Shown in pieces: positions 44,578 to 55,613 of a DNA stretch of 64,000 bases. The position numbers and the translations under genes were made by a program. The stretch is from Darksidea phi (lineage: Eukaryota; Ascomycota; Dothideomycetes; Pleosporales; Lentitheciaceae): NCBI GenBank assembly GCA_030770425.1, contig JASJFT010000104.1, positions 93,325 to 157,324 of the forward strand. Reading direction: 5' to 3'. Below the pieces are notes generated by a model, which was not told where the DNA came from, made no database searches, and was given only the letters and a program-made list of their open reading frames with translations. Numbering within the stretch: position 1 is the first letter of the stretch; every line of letters starts with the position of its first letter.

Positions 44578-44845
44578 GAGAAAGCGGCGTTGAGTTGGAC
44601 CGAGATGTGCTCAGCGAGCTCGGTAAATGAGTCGAGAATTCGCGTCTACACTGACTTACATCACGACTAAGTGTTTCGCAAAGAAAGCCCGTGATGTAGA
44701 GTTTGCACGTGCTCGCTACTGGTACGGGCACTGCCACTCCACTACTACTGCGGCTGAAGCGAAAGGCCGTTGAGTAGGACCGAGATATGCGCCGCCAAGT
44801 CACTAAGTAGGTCGAGCCCTCACGTCCAAACTAAGTTACAACACT
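44578..44845. repeat. degenerate direct repeat, about 180-bp spacing
   Basis: 44578-44660 and 44758-44845 share GAAAG-GCGTTGAGT-GGACC, GAGAT-TGC, GAG-TCGAG and TTACA-CAC in the same order. A short GC-rich GCCACT-CTGCGGCTGAAGC motif is also repeated near 44740 and 44893. Non-coding. Confidence 0.6.
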
Positions 44846-45734
44846 TCGGCTGATCGCACGTACAATGTCCATCCACGTTCTCACCACTGCTACTGCCACT
44901 GCGGCTGAAGCCCCAAGCGTCGAAACCACGGTAAACTCAACGTGTGCAGCACCAGCCCTCGTATCCGTGCATCCGATCAACCTCACTACTTACTACTCAC
45001 CACGATTTCCCTTGGCATGCATACACGCCGCCTCAGCCATCACCGGCAACTCCCACGCCACTAAATAAATGCTCAATTGCTCTCGGTACACCACGTGCGC
45101 GGGATTTATATATAGTCATATTAGCGTTCACATGTTGTGTGCTGAGTGGAGATGGGTTCCAGCTCCTCAGCCGCATGGAGATTAGCGCACCGCCACACGC
45201 TTGGTAGAGGGGAGGTGGAGGGGAGGAGGGGCGGTGTTGAAGCGGGGCTGAAGACGTCATTTGTTGGGTTTGGGGTATGGTAGTGGTGCGATGTCACGGA
45301 GCACGACTGTGCCTCCACTGTAAGGTGTACTGTACCTTTTTGGGCGAAGGAGGAGTGTGGTGGTGGGGCTTGAGTGCGTAATGGGATATTGGGGGATATG
45401 AGGTTTGTGTGTGGGCTGAGGGGTGGAAGTGTGGTATACGGGATGGGGCTGGAGAGGAGTCTTGGTTGAGGAGGAGCAGGTAGTTTGGTCCAGGCAGTGG
45501 GATTATTTTTGGGTTTGGAAGTAATGGTAGAGAGAGGCCGGCGCGAGGTATCGAGATGTATAAAGGAGGGGGTATTTCTGCTGGAAGAAGAAGTCACCAT
45601 TACCGAGCATCCACTTCCTCCACAACAAGAAGAACTGGAAAAGCAACACCAAAACCCACTCATTCTCCATCTATCTCTCTTCCAACATCCACACTCCAAC
45701 ACCAACCCACACTTCCCTCACTAAAATCTCCAAA
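44846..45734. other. upstream region of the But2-like gene
   Basis: No supported gene. Long open minus-strand frames exist here but are low-complexity Ser/Pro/Cys sequence without family resemblance. The last 130 bp are rich in CCA/CAA, like a fungal 5' leader. Confidence 0.4.
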
Positions 45735-46301
45735 ATGAAGTTCGCCGCCCTCACTCTCATCTCCCTCCTGGGCCTCACCACCGCCGCCCCAACCCCGACC
45801 CCCGAGGAAAAACGCTGGCCCACAGACCCAACCCTCATAACCCCATCCTACATCTCAACCTACAACATAAACACCGGCGCCCTGACCTACGCGCCCTCAA
45901 CAGGCCTATCCTCCTTCGCCAAAACCACCAGCACAATCTCCACCTTCAAGATCCCAGCCGGCCTCTCAGGCCGCAAATGCAAACTAGGCTTCCACATCTC
46001 GCCGACGGATGCGAAAGCGAGCGTTGCGCCGGGAACGGGCGTGCAGGTCTTCAGCACGAATAGCGTGCCGCCCGCGAAGAACGTCGCCAGTTGGGGACCG
46101 CCTGGGAATCAGCGGAACCAGCATTATGGAAACTTGAAGATTGTGAAGCCCGGAGAGGCGACGGTGGATGATTGGCCAAGGTTGCTGGAGAGCTTTGACT
46201 GTCCGAGGGAGGGGTTGTGGGCTTGGGAGGTTGTGGCGAAGTGGGAGGGGAGTGTGGAGTGGGATCCGGTTGTTAGTGGGTTGTATGTTAAGCCGCTTTG
46301 A
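45735..46301 (+). CDS. secreted protein, But2-type C-terminal domain
   Basis: Single exon, 188 residues. The signal peptide MKFAALTLISLLGLTTAAP is followed by a possible Kex2-like site (EEKR, about residue 28). The rest fits the But2 C-terminal domain of fungal secreted proteins: YISTYNINTG near the start, ISTFKIPAGLSGRKCKLGFH in the middle, and SFDCPREGLWAWEVVAKWEG near the end, with two cysteines likely paired. Despite the domain name (from a yeast ubiquitin-like binding protein), the family is mostly extracellular and of unknown function, often induced on plants. Codon use changes from C-ending in the first half to mixed in the second. Confidence 0.8.
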   Translation: MKFAALTLISLLGLTTAAPTPTPEEKRWPTDPTLITPSYISTYNINTGALTYAPSTGLSSFAKTTSTISTFKIPAGLSGRKCKLGFHISPTDAKASVAPGTGVQVFSTNSVPPAKNVASWGPPGNQRNQHYGNLKIVKPGEATVDDWPRLLESFDCPREGLWAWEVVAKWEGSVEWDPVVSGLYVKPL

Positions 46302-46649
46302 GTGCGGAGGATAGACGAGGTGCGGTTTTTTGAGCAGCAGCTTGAGATTATTGTAATTCTTTAGATGGTGGTTCTTTTTTTAATGGGGAGGGTATTGCTA
46401 TTTTCTTGAGGCGGTTATTTTTGGGGAAGAGGGCGGTTTGGAGATTGGATTGGGCGCTTGGGTTTTGAGTCCTCGAATTTTTTGCTTTTTTACTTTCATT
46501 AATTAGCTTTGGGATGGATACGGTAATATGACCTGCTGTATCGAACTACACTTCGATTATTTCTGGGCTGTGATGGCTGTTTCGTGAGGTGTTTTACGAG
46601 CTCATGATACTCGAGCTAGATATTCTTCTGGTACCAATCTCTTCTACGC
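46302..46649. other. intergenic
   Basis: T-rich 3' flank of the But2-like gene. Nothing else recognised. Confidence 0.4.
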
Positions 46650-46850
46650 TGCGCCTACATCCTGCAGGAGGCCTCGTGCTTCCTCAATATACCCATCCGC
46701 CCGATATGCCATAGCGGGCTGGTAATGTGAAAACAGCCTATGTCAGTCGTCTTTGTCAAGGGACTCATCTCTCTGTATGCACGACTTTTCGAGCCATGTC
46801 ACTGCCTCTTGGATTTTGCCATTGACATGCGACTGGTAAAGCAAGTGTAC
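46650..46850 (-). pseudogene. relic of an NLR-type tetratricopeptide repeat
   Basis: The minus strand reads HLLYQSHVNGKIQEAVTWLEK and, after an interruption near 46740, AMAYRADGYIEEARGLLQDV with a stop. Both are the helix pairs of the TPRs that end many fungal NB-ARC proteins ('H-x-L-A-x-A-Y-x-A-x-G-x-x-x-E-A-x-x-L-L'). No NB-ARC domain lies upstream, so this is a fragment. Confidence 0.65.
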
Positions 46851-47215
46851 CGCACAGCTGAAATCTATGTAGAACGAGTCTTCGAGGGTAACCAGGCAAC
46901 AAAAAACACAGCAAAACCCATGGCTGGCGCTGTTCGACTTGCGAAGAATGCTTAGGAGATTGGTATTGTGATCGTGGCGTCCGGGTTCAAGTCAGAATAC
47001 CACGAACTTGGAGGAAGCTATTGATGAAGCGCGAAACGTGCGCATTCTCATCTTTGCCGCGGCTTTGAACTACAGCAACATGGTCGATATCGCCTTTCAC
47101 CGTCGGCTATACATCGACTCGAAGCTCTTCAGCATGTTCTCTACCGACTCCAATGTGCTTTACCGAGCTTCAACCCGTCTGTATCATCACGAGCGAGCTG
47201 TAGTTTCGCCATACT
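46851..47215 (+). pseudogene. relic of an S8 (subtilisin-like) peptidase domain
   Basis: Plus-strand blocks AEIYVERVFEGNQATKNTAK, GIVIVASGFKSEYHEL, EEAIDEARNVRILIFAAALN and KLFSMFSTDSNV follow the order of the subtilase domain found in fungal NLR proteins, including the part around the catalytic Asn (FAAA-x-N). It is broken by TAG where a Trp is expected (TGG to TAG, the change RIP makes), by a one-base shift near 47005, and by another near 47155. The catalytic Asp, His and Ser regions are missing. Confidence 0.7.
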
Positions 47216-47560
47216 TGGGGAGAACATTGTACTAACTAAGATATTGATATATATAGAAATGTGCGGAGAAAGGAATCTACTCGCCTCTAGGGATAGCCGT
47301 ACCCTAGATCTACTAAAATTATGTCTTCTATCAAGACGTGTTAAGATCAATAGAGTTTCAACATTTTACTAGCGCGTTGAATATGCAAGTTAATTACGTT
47401 ACGGTATCAATTTAACGTGGTGGGTAGGCTCTGTTGCATGTAGTACGCCAAGGCTGTTGATTCCCAATACAAGGGAAGCAAGGCTATCACTGTACCGATA
47501 GTAGCGATTTCATATCCTAGAACATCAAAGTTGTTAGCTCATAAAAGTATTTAGGTTCAT
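47216..47560. other. intergenic
   Basis: Slightly AT-rich; no gene recognised. Confidence 0.4.
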
Positions 47561-50500
47561 TTAGCTTACAATTACTCTCTGGAACTTGTCGTCCTCAGAT
47601 CCGGTATTGGAAGTGTCCCATCCCAGTTGAGCAAGATGCAGCTTTTTCTCTTGCCTTGTTTGAATATGCTACGCGATTAAAAGTGAGCGGAGTTGATCGT
47701 TTCATAAGGTCGCATACATACCTGCTCTACAGTATGCTCAACGATATAGCGTACAATGGTAACTTTCTTTTCCTGACCGAGCCTTATCACTCGCCCAATT
47801 GCTTGCTTTTCGATAGAGGGGTTCCATTGTGGCTCAAGTATATGGACGCGGTTCGCCACTGTGAGGTTTAGGCCGACGGCTCCGGTTCCAAATGTCATGA
47901 GAAGCGCGGATACTGTTTGATCTTGCTGGAAGTTCAGAATCGTGGAGCGACGTTCGGGGAGAGTCATTGAGCCGTCGATAACGCAGACCGGTATGTTGTG
48001 GGCGGCAAGATATGATGCGGCAAGCCTAATCGACCCTTTCCATCCAGAGAAAACAATGCTTTATGGATACCTCAGTCGTGTGTCAACTAGTATCAGGGAA
48101 ACGGTATACACGTACCACTTGTCTGTTCGGTGTTGCGTGACATTCTGCATAAGAGCGGCCAACTTAGAGCTATAACCCCTCAACCATGATGACGACTCAT
48201 CCCATTGTGGCAATTTCTCTTGCTCAAGCCTAATGGAGGAACAGACTGTGCCACACGCCACACAACATAGTCGGTTCGGATATACTTTTTCGCTCCGATC
48301 TATACACTCCGAGCAAAGGAGGTGTGAGCAGCTTAAAACCATTCCAGAGCCAGCTAATGCGCAATCGCCGACGGATATTACGTCGCATGAGCAATATGAG
48401 CATATGGCTTGATCCTCTTGCTCGATTAGCGATGGACTCTTATCTTTCCGTCCGTCGATCTGCTCTGAGTCAACGCAGAGGCCGGAGTTGCAAAAAATAC
48501 GGAGGCGTAAAATAGCGCGGAAAAGGCCGCTAGACGCATCAGAGAGATTTCCTCGCGCAATTGCTCGATCAATGTCCTGTCGGTGATTTTCTCCAATACG
48601 GCAATACTGTTCCCGTTCTTCTTCGGATAGGCGTAACAGCTCAACGCACGAGTCAGGCTCAGAAACGTCGAGTAATTCTTTCGTGCGCCGTAAGCAGATG
48701 CACTGAAGAAGGTCTCGCAGCCTCTGAAGTCCTTGTGCATTACGCTTTTCGATGGGTCCGGCAATGTGGCTGTAAAATTCCGTGGATTTGTCCAATTGTG
48801 GTACACGGAGAAAACGGACTAGAGCACCTAAGTCATTGAGCGTATTCTGGATAGGAGTTCCGGTAAGACACCATCGGTATTTTGCCGAGAGAGTTGTCAC
48901 GGCGTGGAACTGTTTTGTCTGCTGCTGCCGAATACAATGGGCTATAGGAACGTTAGCTGAGATCTAGTACAAGGAATCTGCATCCACACCTTCGTCAATA
49001 ATGATTCGAAACCAATGAATTCCATGAAGAGTCCCGTTTCGGCTTGAATCTGCTATGAGCGTTGCGTATGTCGTCAAAACAATATCTGAGTCAAGTATCT
49101 CTGTCTCGGTGGCTTTAGAAGCGCCGTGATATTTGGTGCACCTGAGATACCCTGGAACCACATGTCTGGTTATAGTCAGTGAGGGTAAGCCCAAAGCAAA
49201 GCGTGATACTTACCTCGATACTTCTTCCAGCCAGCCGTCCATGAGTACTAGTATCACAAAGATCAGAAAAATCGACAATCAAGTGGAACAACTCACGGAC
49301 AGCAGGGCATATGACAAGAGTAGCCCTTGCCCTCCCCATCGCGCTCGAAATGTTTCGACCATTAGTCTCACCATACTGAAACCGGTGTGCTTGTTCCATT
49401 GTTGTCGCAATGGCAGAGATCATAGTCAAAGTTTTCCCAAGGCCCATCTCGTCCGCGATTATTCCCCCAAAGTCCTCGGGGGGTTTTTCCGGCCGTCGGC
49501 AGCCAACAATAGAATGCTCGTAACTGCAGTTGCTATTAGCGAAGAAGTGGTGCAGGTCAGCGAGGACTATTACGCACTACATGCGATTACGAGGGCCGGT
49601 AAATCTTTTGAACAGCGATAAAGGCTCCGATGTATGCGGTGCTTCCCGCCGTGCGATGAAGTCAAGCGCTTCTCTTTGGTGCCTTTGTGATTAAACTTAG
49701 TTGAGACCAATCATGAACTGTGTACTTTCTTTCACTTACGGTTTCAATTCGGTGGTGATAATGTTCATATCAACATCCCGACCGATTAAACTGCCCGTAT
49801 GGTTCAGATTGCCGAATATCGCGTTGACTAAGTCTACCGACGTATCCTTTGCGGAGTTAAATTCGAGGCCTGGCCCTCTCCTACGCAATACGGATTCGTC
49901 AATGGATGGGAAGCGGATTTCATGAGGGTTGTGGTATAAAACGAAGCTGTCTAGGAAATCTGGCTGCTGGAGAAAATGGCCGGTGTCGGAAAGTATTCTG
50001 CCAACACACGCGCTATTGGAGAGGGATCCATAGAGATGGATTTCAATATCCAGGCAGGTTGATTTTCCCACAGTTAGGAACGAGCGAACCTTGGCTGTCC
50101 ATTCACCCGCAGCTACATATACGTTGTACCTCACTAGAGACTGACGGTCCAATTCCGAAAGGGCTCTTGATGATTGAGTGTTGAGAACGGCGATATCTTT
50201 GCCATTATTTGTTTGAAGCATGTGAATTCGGTTCATCACGATGCGGAGCTGGTGATATCCACTTCCTGATCCATCAGAATCGGGATGAATGGCCGCAATA
50301 CTAGGATCGTCCAGGAATTGAGTTTTAACGCAACAGATCTATGGATGCGTCAGTGACTAGACTGGAATAAAGCACGGAAAGCTCGCGTTACCATGCCAAA
50401 GCACACTTCATCAACGAACCCCTGCACGGTTGAACATGGTGTGCAGAATTCTATGTCGTCACTTTGCTCTGAAGGATTGGTTGACGAATCGCTGCTCCCG

Positions 50501-50628
50501 TACGCTGGAGACGCGTACTGAGTGGACTGGGTCGACTCTCCGTGGTGTGCAACAGAAAGAGCTTGGCGTTTAGTGGGCCTAGCACTCCGCGCGGAATCTT
50601 CGATCAAGTGCTTTTTACTGGACTCCAT
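47561..50628 (-). CDS. SNF2-family helicase with RING finger (HLTF/Rad5-like)
   Basis: ATP-driven DNA translocase with a probable ubiquitin-ligase RING, as in Rad5/HLTF-type proteins. Starts at MESSKKHLIED (50628); exon 1 ends 50392, exon 2 is 49740-50338, and at least six more introns follow. Motifs in order: a basic N-terminus with a nuclear-signal-like RPTKRQ; HQREALDFIARRE; GGIIADEMGLGKT (Walker A); DIVLTTYATL; RIIIDEAHCIRQ (DEAH box, formed across an intron near 48940-48988); WCLTGTPIQNTL; a RING (CSYC to CVAC, eight Cys/His ligands); LLMTFGTGAVGLNLTVANRV; and QAIGRVIRLGQ, where QAIDRVHRLGQ is usual. All helicase motifs are present and no stop or shift was needed, so it looks functional. 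It is head-to-head with the NLR gene, 574 bp apart. Confidence 0.85.
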
Positions 50629-51202
50629 TTTCGCAGTGAGATTAGAGAGGTAGGAGAAGCATGTGAAAAGTCGAAAACATGGTGTAGTAAGATTCACGAC
50701 GGGGCTGCTGGTAATCACACCCAAAAGCTTGGATGTGCTCGCAAGGCACAGCCGAGTGGGGCTTGGACCGGTTGGTGCCTGCGTGGCTGTCAGGCAATCA
50801 AAATCGGGAGCTGGGATGTAACGCGATCCGCAAGGAGCTTGCACACCAATTAACCTTTCAGTTCGACTTTCTATAGCAAAACACAAGTGAAGAAAAATAC
50901 AACGACTTATAATTTCGCTACTTAGAAGAAAGATATTATATAGAGATGTGACTACGTCCTAGCGGACTACGTCAGAAGACATTTAGAAATTCAGGCTCTT
51001 CTGGGGCTGCATGGATGTGCTGGCTACGGACAAAGTGAGGCTTAGAACCGGTGAGTGCTTGTTGTGGTGGCTGTGCATCAACTTTGTTCGAGGAAGCCTC
51101 GCGCGCAAAACGCAGAAGGCACCCACAAAATTCTTGTTAGATATACCCGGGCCTCTCAACCTCGAGTAATGTAATTCCTACGATTTTCGCTTTCACGGCG
51201 CT
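50629..51202. promoter_or_regulatory. shared divergent intergenic region, SNF2 gene and NLR gene
   Basis: Both genes start outward from this 574-bp interval, so it must hold both promoters. The longer open frame on the minus strand up to 50886 is unlikely to be used. No specific element is recognised. Confidence 0.45.
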
Positions 51203-54200
51203 ATGGCTACCAACGCTACATCGACAGCAGGTACAGCGCAGTTCAATCGAACCCTTGGCGAATTCAAACGCGAACTACCACCGGATGAAGTCGACGATTT
51301 CAACTTTATCACTTCGACAGACCTGAAAAAGGCTATTCTTCAGTTGCAAGATGACCAAAAGTCAGAGAAACGCATGCAGAACTTGCGCCGACTCAGTGCC
51401 TTTTTAGAAGCCATGGATCAGTTTGACAAAGTTGTTCAGGTGTTCTTGAATGCATCCGATTACTTAGGCTTCATTTGGGTAGGTCTGCGGTAGCCAAACT
51501 TTTCAGGATACGTTCTCACGTAACTATAGGGCCCTGCAAGATTCATGTTGTTGGTAATTGCCCCTGGATATTTTTGTCCATGTCGCATCTGGCATACTGA
51601 AATCGCCAGGCTGCTAGCACGTATTCCGAATCGCTCAATACATTACTCGATGCCTATCAGGAGATCGGCGAGCACATGCCCCTCCTGGAGCAGTACGAAT
51701 CGCACATTAGCAGCAATCCCTATCTTCAAGAAATCGTTGGATTGATATACAACGATATTTTGAGCTTTCATCGCAGAGCCATGAAGCACTTCCGACAAAG
51801 GGGTTTGTAACGATCGTAACGGAACGGACTACCTGCTGACGTATCCGCAGCGTGGAAAAAGCTTTTCCATGCGACATGGAGAACATTTCGCACGGACTTC
51901 GGCGCCATCATCTCCAATCTGCAGTCACACCGGAGGCTCCTCGACAGTCAGGCTATCTTTGTAGGAGTACAAGAGATCATGAAGGCGATGAGAGAGCTCC
52001 ATGAAACAAGGAAGGTCCTTGATGACGAATGCAAGAGACGGCAAGACGAGGATGTCAATCGCCAACAACTCGCAGTGGTTTCATGGCTTTCTCCTGCAGA
52101 TAGTGCGAGCGATCACGAAGATGCTCTTGCAGTCCATGAGAACAATTCCGGAAGCGGCCTGTGGCTGTTTGAACAAGATGTGATCAAGGATTGGATCTAC
52201 CCTGGTTCGTCATTGGAACCTCTTCTTTGGATCCATGGAAAACCTGGAGCAGGTACGGTCTTTCGGTGCTCTTCTCGGATTTACGTTGACGTTTAGTTTC
52301 CAGGCAAAACTATCCTAGCTTCAAATCTCATCGAGCAATGCCGCCATCAACCAAACTCTACCGTAGCATATTTCTACTGCAAGCACGGAGACCCCTCGCG
52401 AGATAACTTCATCAGTCTTGCACAAAGCATGATCTTCCAGTTTACGAGGTTGAACCCCTTACTGTTGCCCTTTGTTCTTCAATCGCAGGCAGCTAGTGGC
52501 ACAAACTCCTTACGGTCATCCAAAATCGCGAAAGAAATCTTGGCAACTGCTGTTGAGTCATTTGATGACTTAATACTGATTATTGACGGGTTGGACGAAT
52601 GCATAAAGTCCCAGAAGAACGAGATAGTTTGTTGGGTACGGTCGGCACTTGTCTCAGCGGAGACCAACGGCTCCAGGAACCTACGGTGCTGCTTTCTTAG
52701 CCAGGATGATAATGACACTGGAAAATTGCTCAAGGGCCTCCCCACATTTAGGATCACTGAGAAACATAATGGCGAGGATATATCTCGCTATTGCCAACGC
52801 CGGGCGAATGAAATTGGGCAGGATTTCGGGCTGTCCCCTGACGATGTTCAAAACTTGACGAAGTGTGTCTCAACAAAAGCTGATGGTAAGACTTTTTAAA
52901 ATCATTCCGAGAACTAGAAATAACTGACGGGTTCCAGGCATGTTTCTCTATGCGAAACTGGTAATGGACAATCTAGCCGGTCAAGTATCGAAAGCAGCAC
53001 TGTATGAGGAAATGGAAAAGTTGCCTCCAGATATAAACCAGATGTACGCATCATGTATCCCTTCGCACTCTATATGAAAATTTAACAAATGTAGATACCA
53101 GCGGATTAAGCATCGAATCCTGGAAGAATCTAGTCCTCCCGAACGAAAGGTCGCCAAAAAGCTTCTTAGTTGGCTCCTCTGTGCAAAACGCCCACTCAAA
53201 TGGCACGAAATTCAAGGAGCTATGTGTCTAAACCCAGAAAACGATTCGTTTGACTCTGAAAGAAGACTCTTCAAGGATGTAAAAGACTTCTGCGGATCTT
53301 TGGTTGAGGTCCGAAAAGGAGGCTTGATATGCTTTGTTCACCTGACTGCAAAGTGGTATGATACCCGAATTGTTTTCCCAACAGTAAAGTTGTAATTAAC
53401 CATCTTTCCTAGCTTCCTTCAAAACGAACCGGTGTTGCCAAAATATCTCGAACACGTTAACCTGACCCGGCTCTGTTTCACCCAGCTATCCCTTGCCTCG
53501 CACGCTTCTAATATTTCCCAAGAATGCATCCGAGGATATATCGTCCGTGGTGAATACGCCTTCACTGATTATTCGATCATATATGCCTTCGATCATTTAC
53601 TCGATGTGCTCTCCGCAAAAGACGAGACTGTCGACCCTGGTTATGGACCCCTCCGTAAAAACTTGCGCAAGTTTGTCACGCACCGTGTGAACGTACCCGA
53701 GAAACGCGCATTGGCAAATAAACACGTCGACAACAAGCTCCAAGTGTTCAAGGACGAAAACTTCTACAACGGCCTAAAGCACGCTATCACCTATCACAAG
53801 GATTCCATCGAAAAACAAGCAAAGGATGCAGCAGAAGGGGAACCGGTACTGGCCCTGGTCCAACAATGCATGCGTGTTCGTTCTGTGCTAGAGAAGATGC
53901 TTGTACCAGAATCTACTCCTAGTCTGGACTCCCTTTACGGTCACAACCTCTTCAAATGTTCAGAAATCCGTTGCGAATCATTCCATAATGGCTTTCCTTC
54001 ACAAAAAATCCGCGATAGGCATCTTGCACAACATGAGCGTATATATTTATGCTCAGTTCCGGGCTGCTCATCAGCCATGATCGGTTTCAGCTCTTCCATA
54101 AATCTCCAAAAGCACCAGCAAGACTACCACAATGGAGCCTCTGTCGAAATAGACTTCCCTTGGCACGGTAAATTGGAAGGTCTTGACATTGTTGCGGAAA

Positions 54201-55363
54201 TTAGGAAGGGCAATCAGTCAGCATTGGAATTATGGTTGTCTCAGTGGGAAGATACAGTCCCTCGGGAAAAGCTATGGAACTGGAGGACCAGCCCATTAGC
54301 AGCAGCTGTATCCCACAGTCAAAATGGAATGGTTGAGGCATTACTGGACAAAATAAGGCCTGATATCGGGCAAAAATACGTCCTCGAGGCCATTACACAA
54401 GCTATCCATTTGGGCAATGAAGATGGATTCTGGATGATGCTCAAACACTGCAGAGGTATAGTCGACCGCAATCTCTACGGCTTCTTAACGACAGCCCTAA
54501 AGAAAGGCAAGGATGAAATCGCAAAAGGGTTACTGAAACATCATTCATCGCCGCTCCACAATCAGCGAAAGCGGGCAAGAAATACTTCATATATGAATCT
54601 TGCGATTCGTCATGGCCGTTACACGGTTTTCCAACATATCCTTGAAGCCTACAAGATCGACGCTAGTCAAGAAGATGATAAAGGGCGGACGCCTTTGATT
54701 GCAGCTGCGGAGTTTGATAGGACCGAAATCGCTAAATATCTCATCGATACTGCAAGCTGCGATAAATGGGCTCGCAACAAAAAAGGCGATACTCCACTCA
54801 GCATGGCCAGCCGACAAGGTCACAGCGAGTTCATCTCATCAATATACCATGAGAACATATCTGACGAGCTGGTCCAGGAATGGCTAAGAACAGCCCAGCT
54901 TCGCAATGCCGCCCGTAACGGAGACGATAAAAAGGTCGGAGAACTTCTCAACGACGGCCTATTACACGTGGATGAAGTGGACACGCAAGGGCGATCACCG
55001 TGGCTATGGGCCGTTAAAAGTGGCCATGAACGTGTTGTAGAGGCGTTTTTCAGCAGGACTGATATTGTGTTCGAGAGACATTTCCCAGAAGGTTACCGGA
55101 GGGGAAATAAGAATGGGCCGAGTGCAATTCATTTTCTTGCTCGGTCCGGTAATGATTCGCTGATCCAATTGCTACTACAAAGCGGCAAGTTGGACAACGA
55201 AATTGATCGAGAATGCTCTTATTTTGGAAACAAACTGCATGGAACAGGTGTCAGCGGAACACCAATCGATATTGCTAGGGAATGCAAGCACGAGGACACG
55301 GCAAGGATTATCGAAGATTATAAGGCCACTTTAGATAAGAAGGACGAAGAGGGCACCGTTTGA
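51203..55363 (+). CDS. NACHT NLR-type protein with C2H2 fingers and ankyrin repeats
   Basis: STAND-class signalling protein of the kind used in fungal self/non-self recognition and programmed cell death. Eight exons (51203-51478, 51530-51553, 51610-51802, 51851-52252, 52304-52885, 52938-53043, 53095-53355, 53413-55363) give 1264 residues in one frame. The N-terminal helical domain (DLKKAILQLQDDQKSEKRMQ, then YLGFIWGPARFML across a splice) is of the fungal NLR N-terminal type. NACHT: WIHGKPGAGKT (Walker A, across an intron) and LILIIDGLDEC (Walker B). A winged-helix part has KKLLSWLLCAKRPLKWHEI. After about residue 780 come two Cys2His2-like fingers (CSEIRC, HLAQH; CSVPGC, HQQDYH), then roughly eight ankyrin units, e.g. 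GRTPLIAAAEFDRTEIAKYL. No disabling change was found. Confidence 0.9.
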
Positions 55364-55613
55364 TTCAGACTATCTAAGTATGCCATAGGTTATTCTTGGT
55401 AACAGAGTCTCTAGAGCCTAAGCCATCGGTGGCTTGTAAAAGTAATGTGGCACTCTCACTGGCAGCTATAGTGAATAGATATTCAATACCTGTATTGTGA
55501 TATATATTCTCGCCTTAACACAGTTCGTGGTTATGAAGAGTTATTACAATCTACAGCTTTAAGGGAAAGGTTATCTACAAATTACGCAGCCGCTCACTCA
55601 AACAAAACTCTCC

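Noticed and set aside
45121..45705. 194-codon open frame on the minus strand upstream of the But2-like gene
   Set aside because: Low-complexity Ser/Pro/Cys sequence over the leader of a well-supported plus-strand gene; no family resemblance.
49133..49621. 162-codon plus-strand frame inside the helicase gene
   Set aside because: Antisense of the Walker A region of the SNF2 gene.
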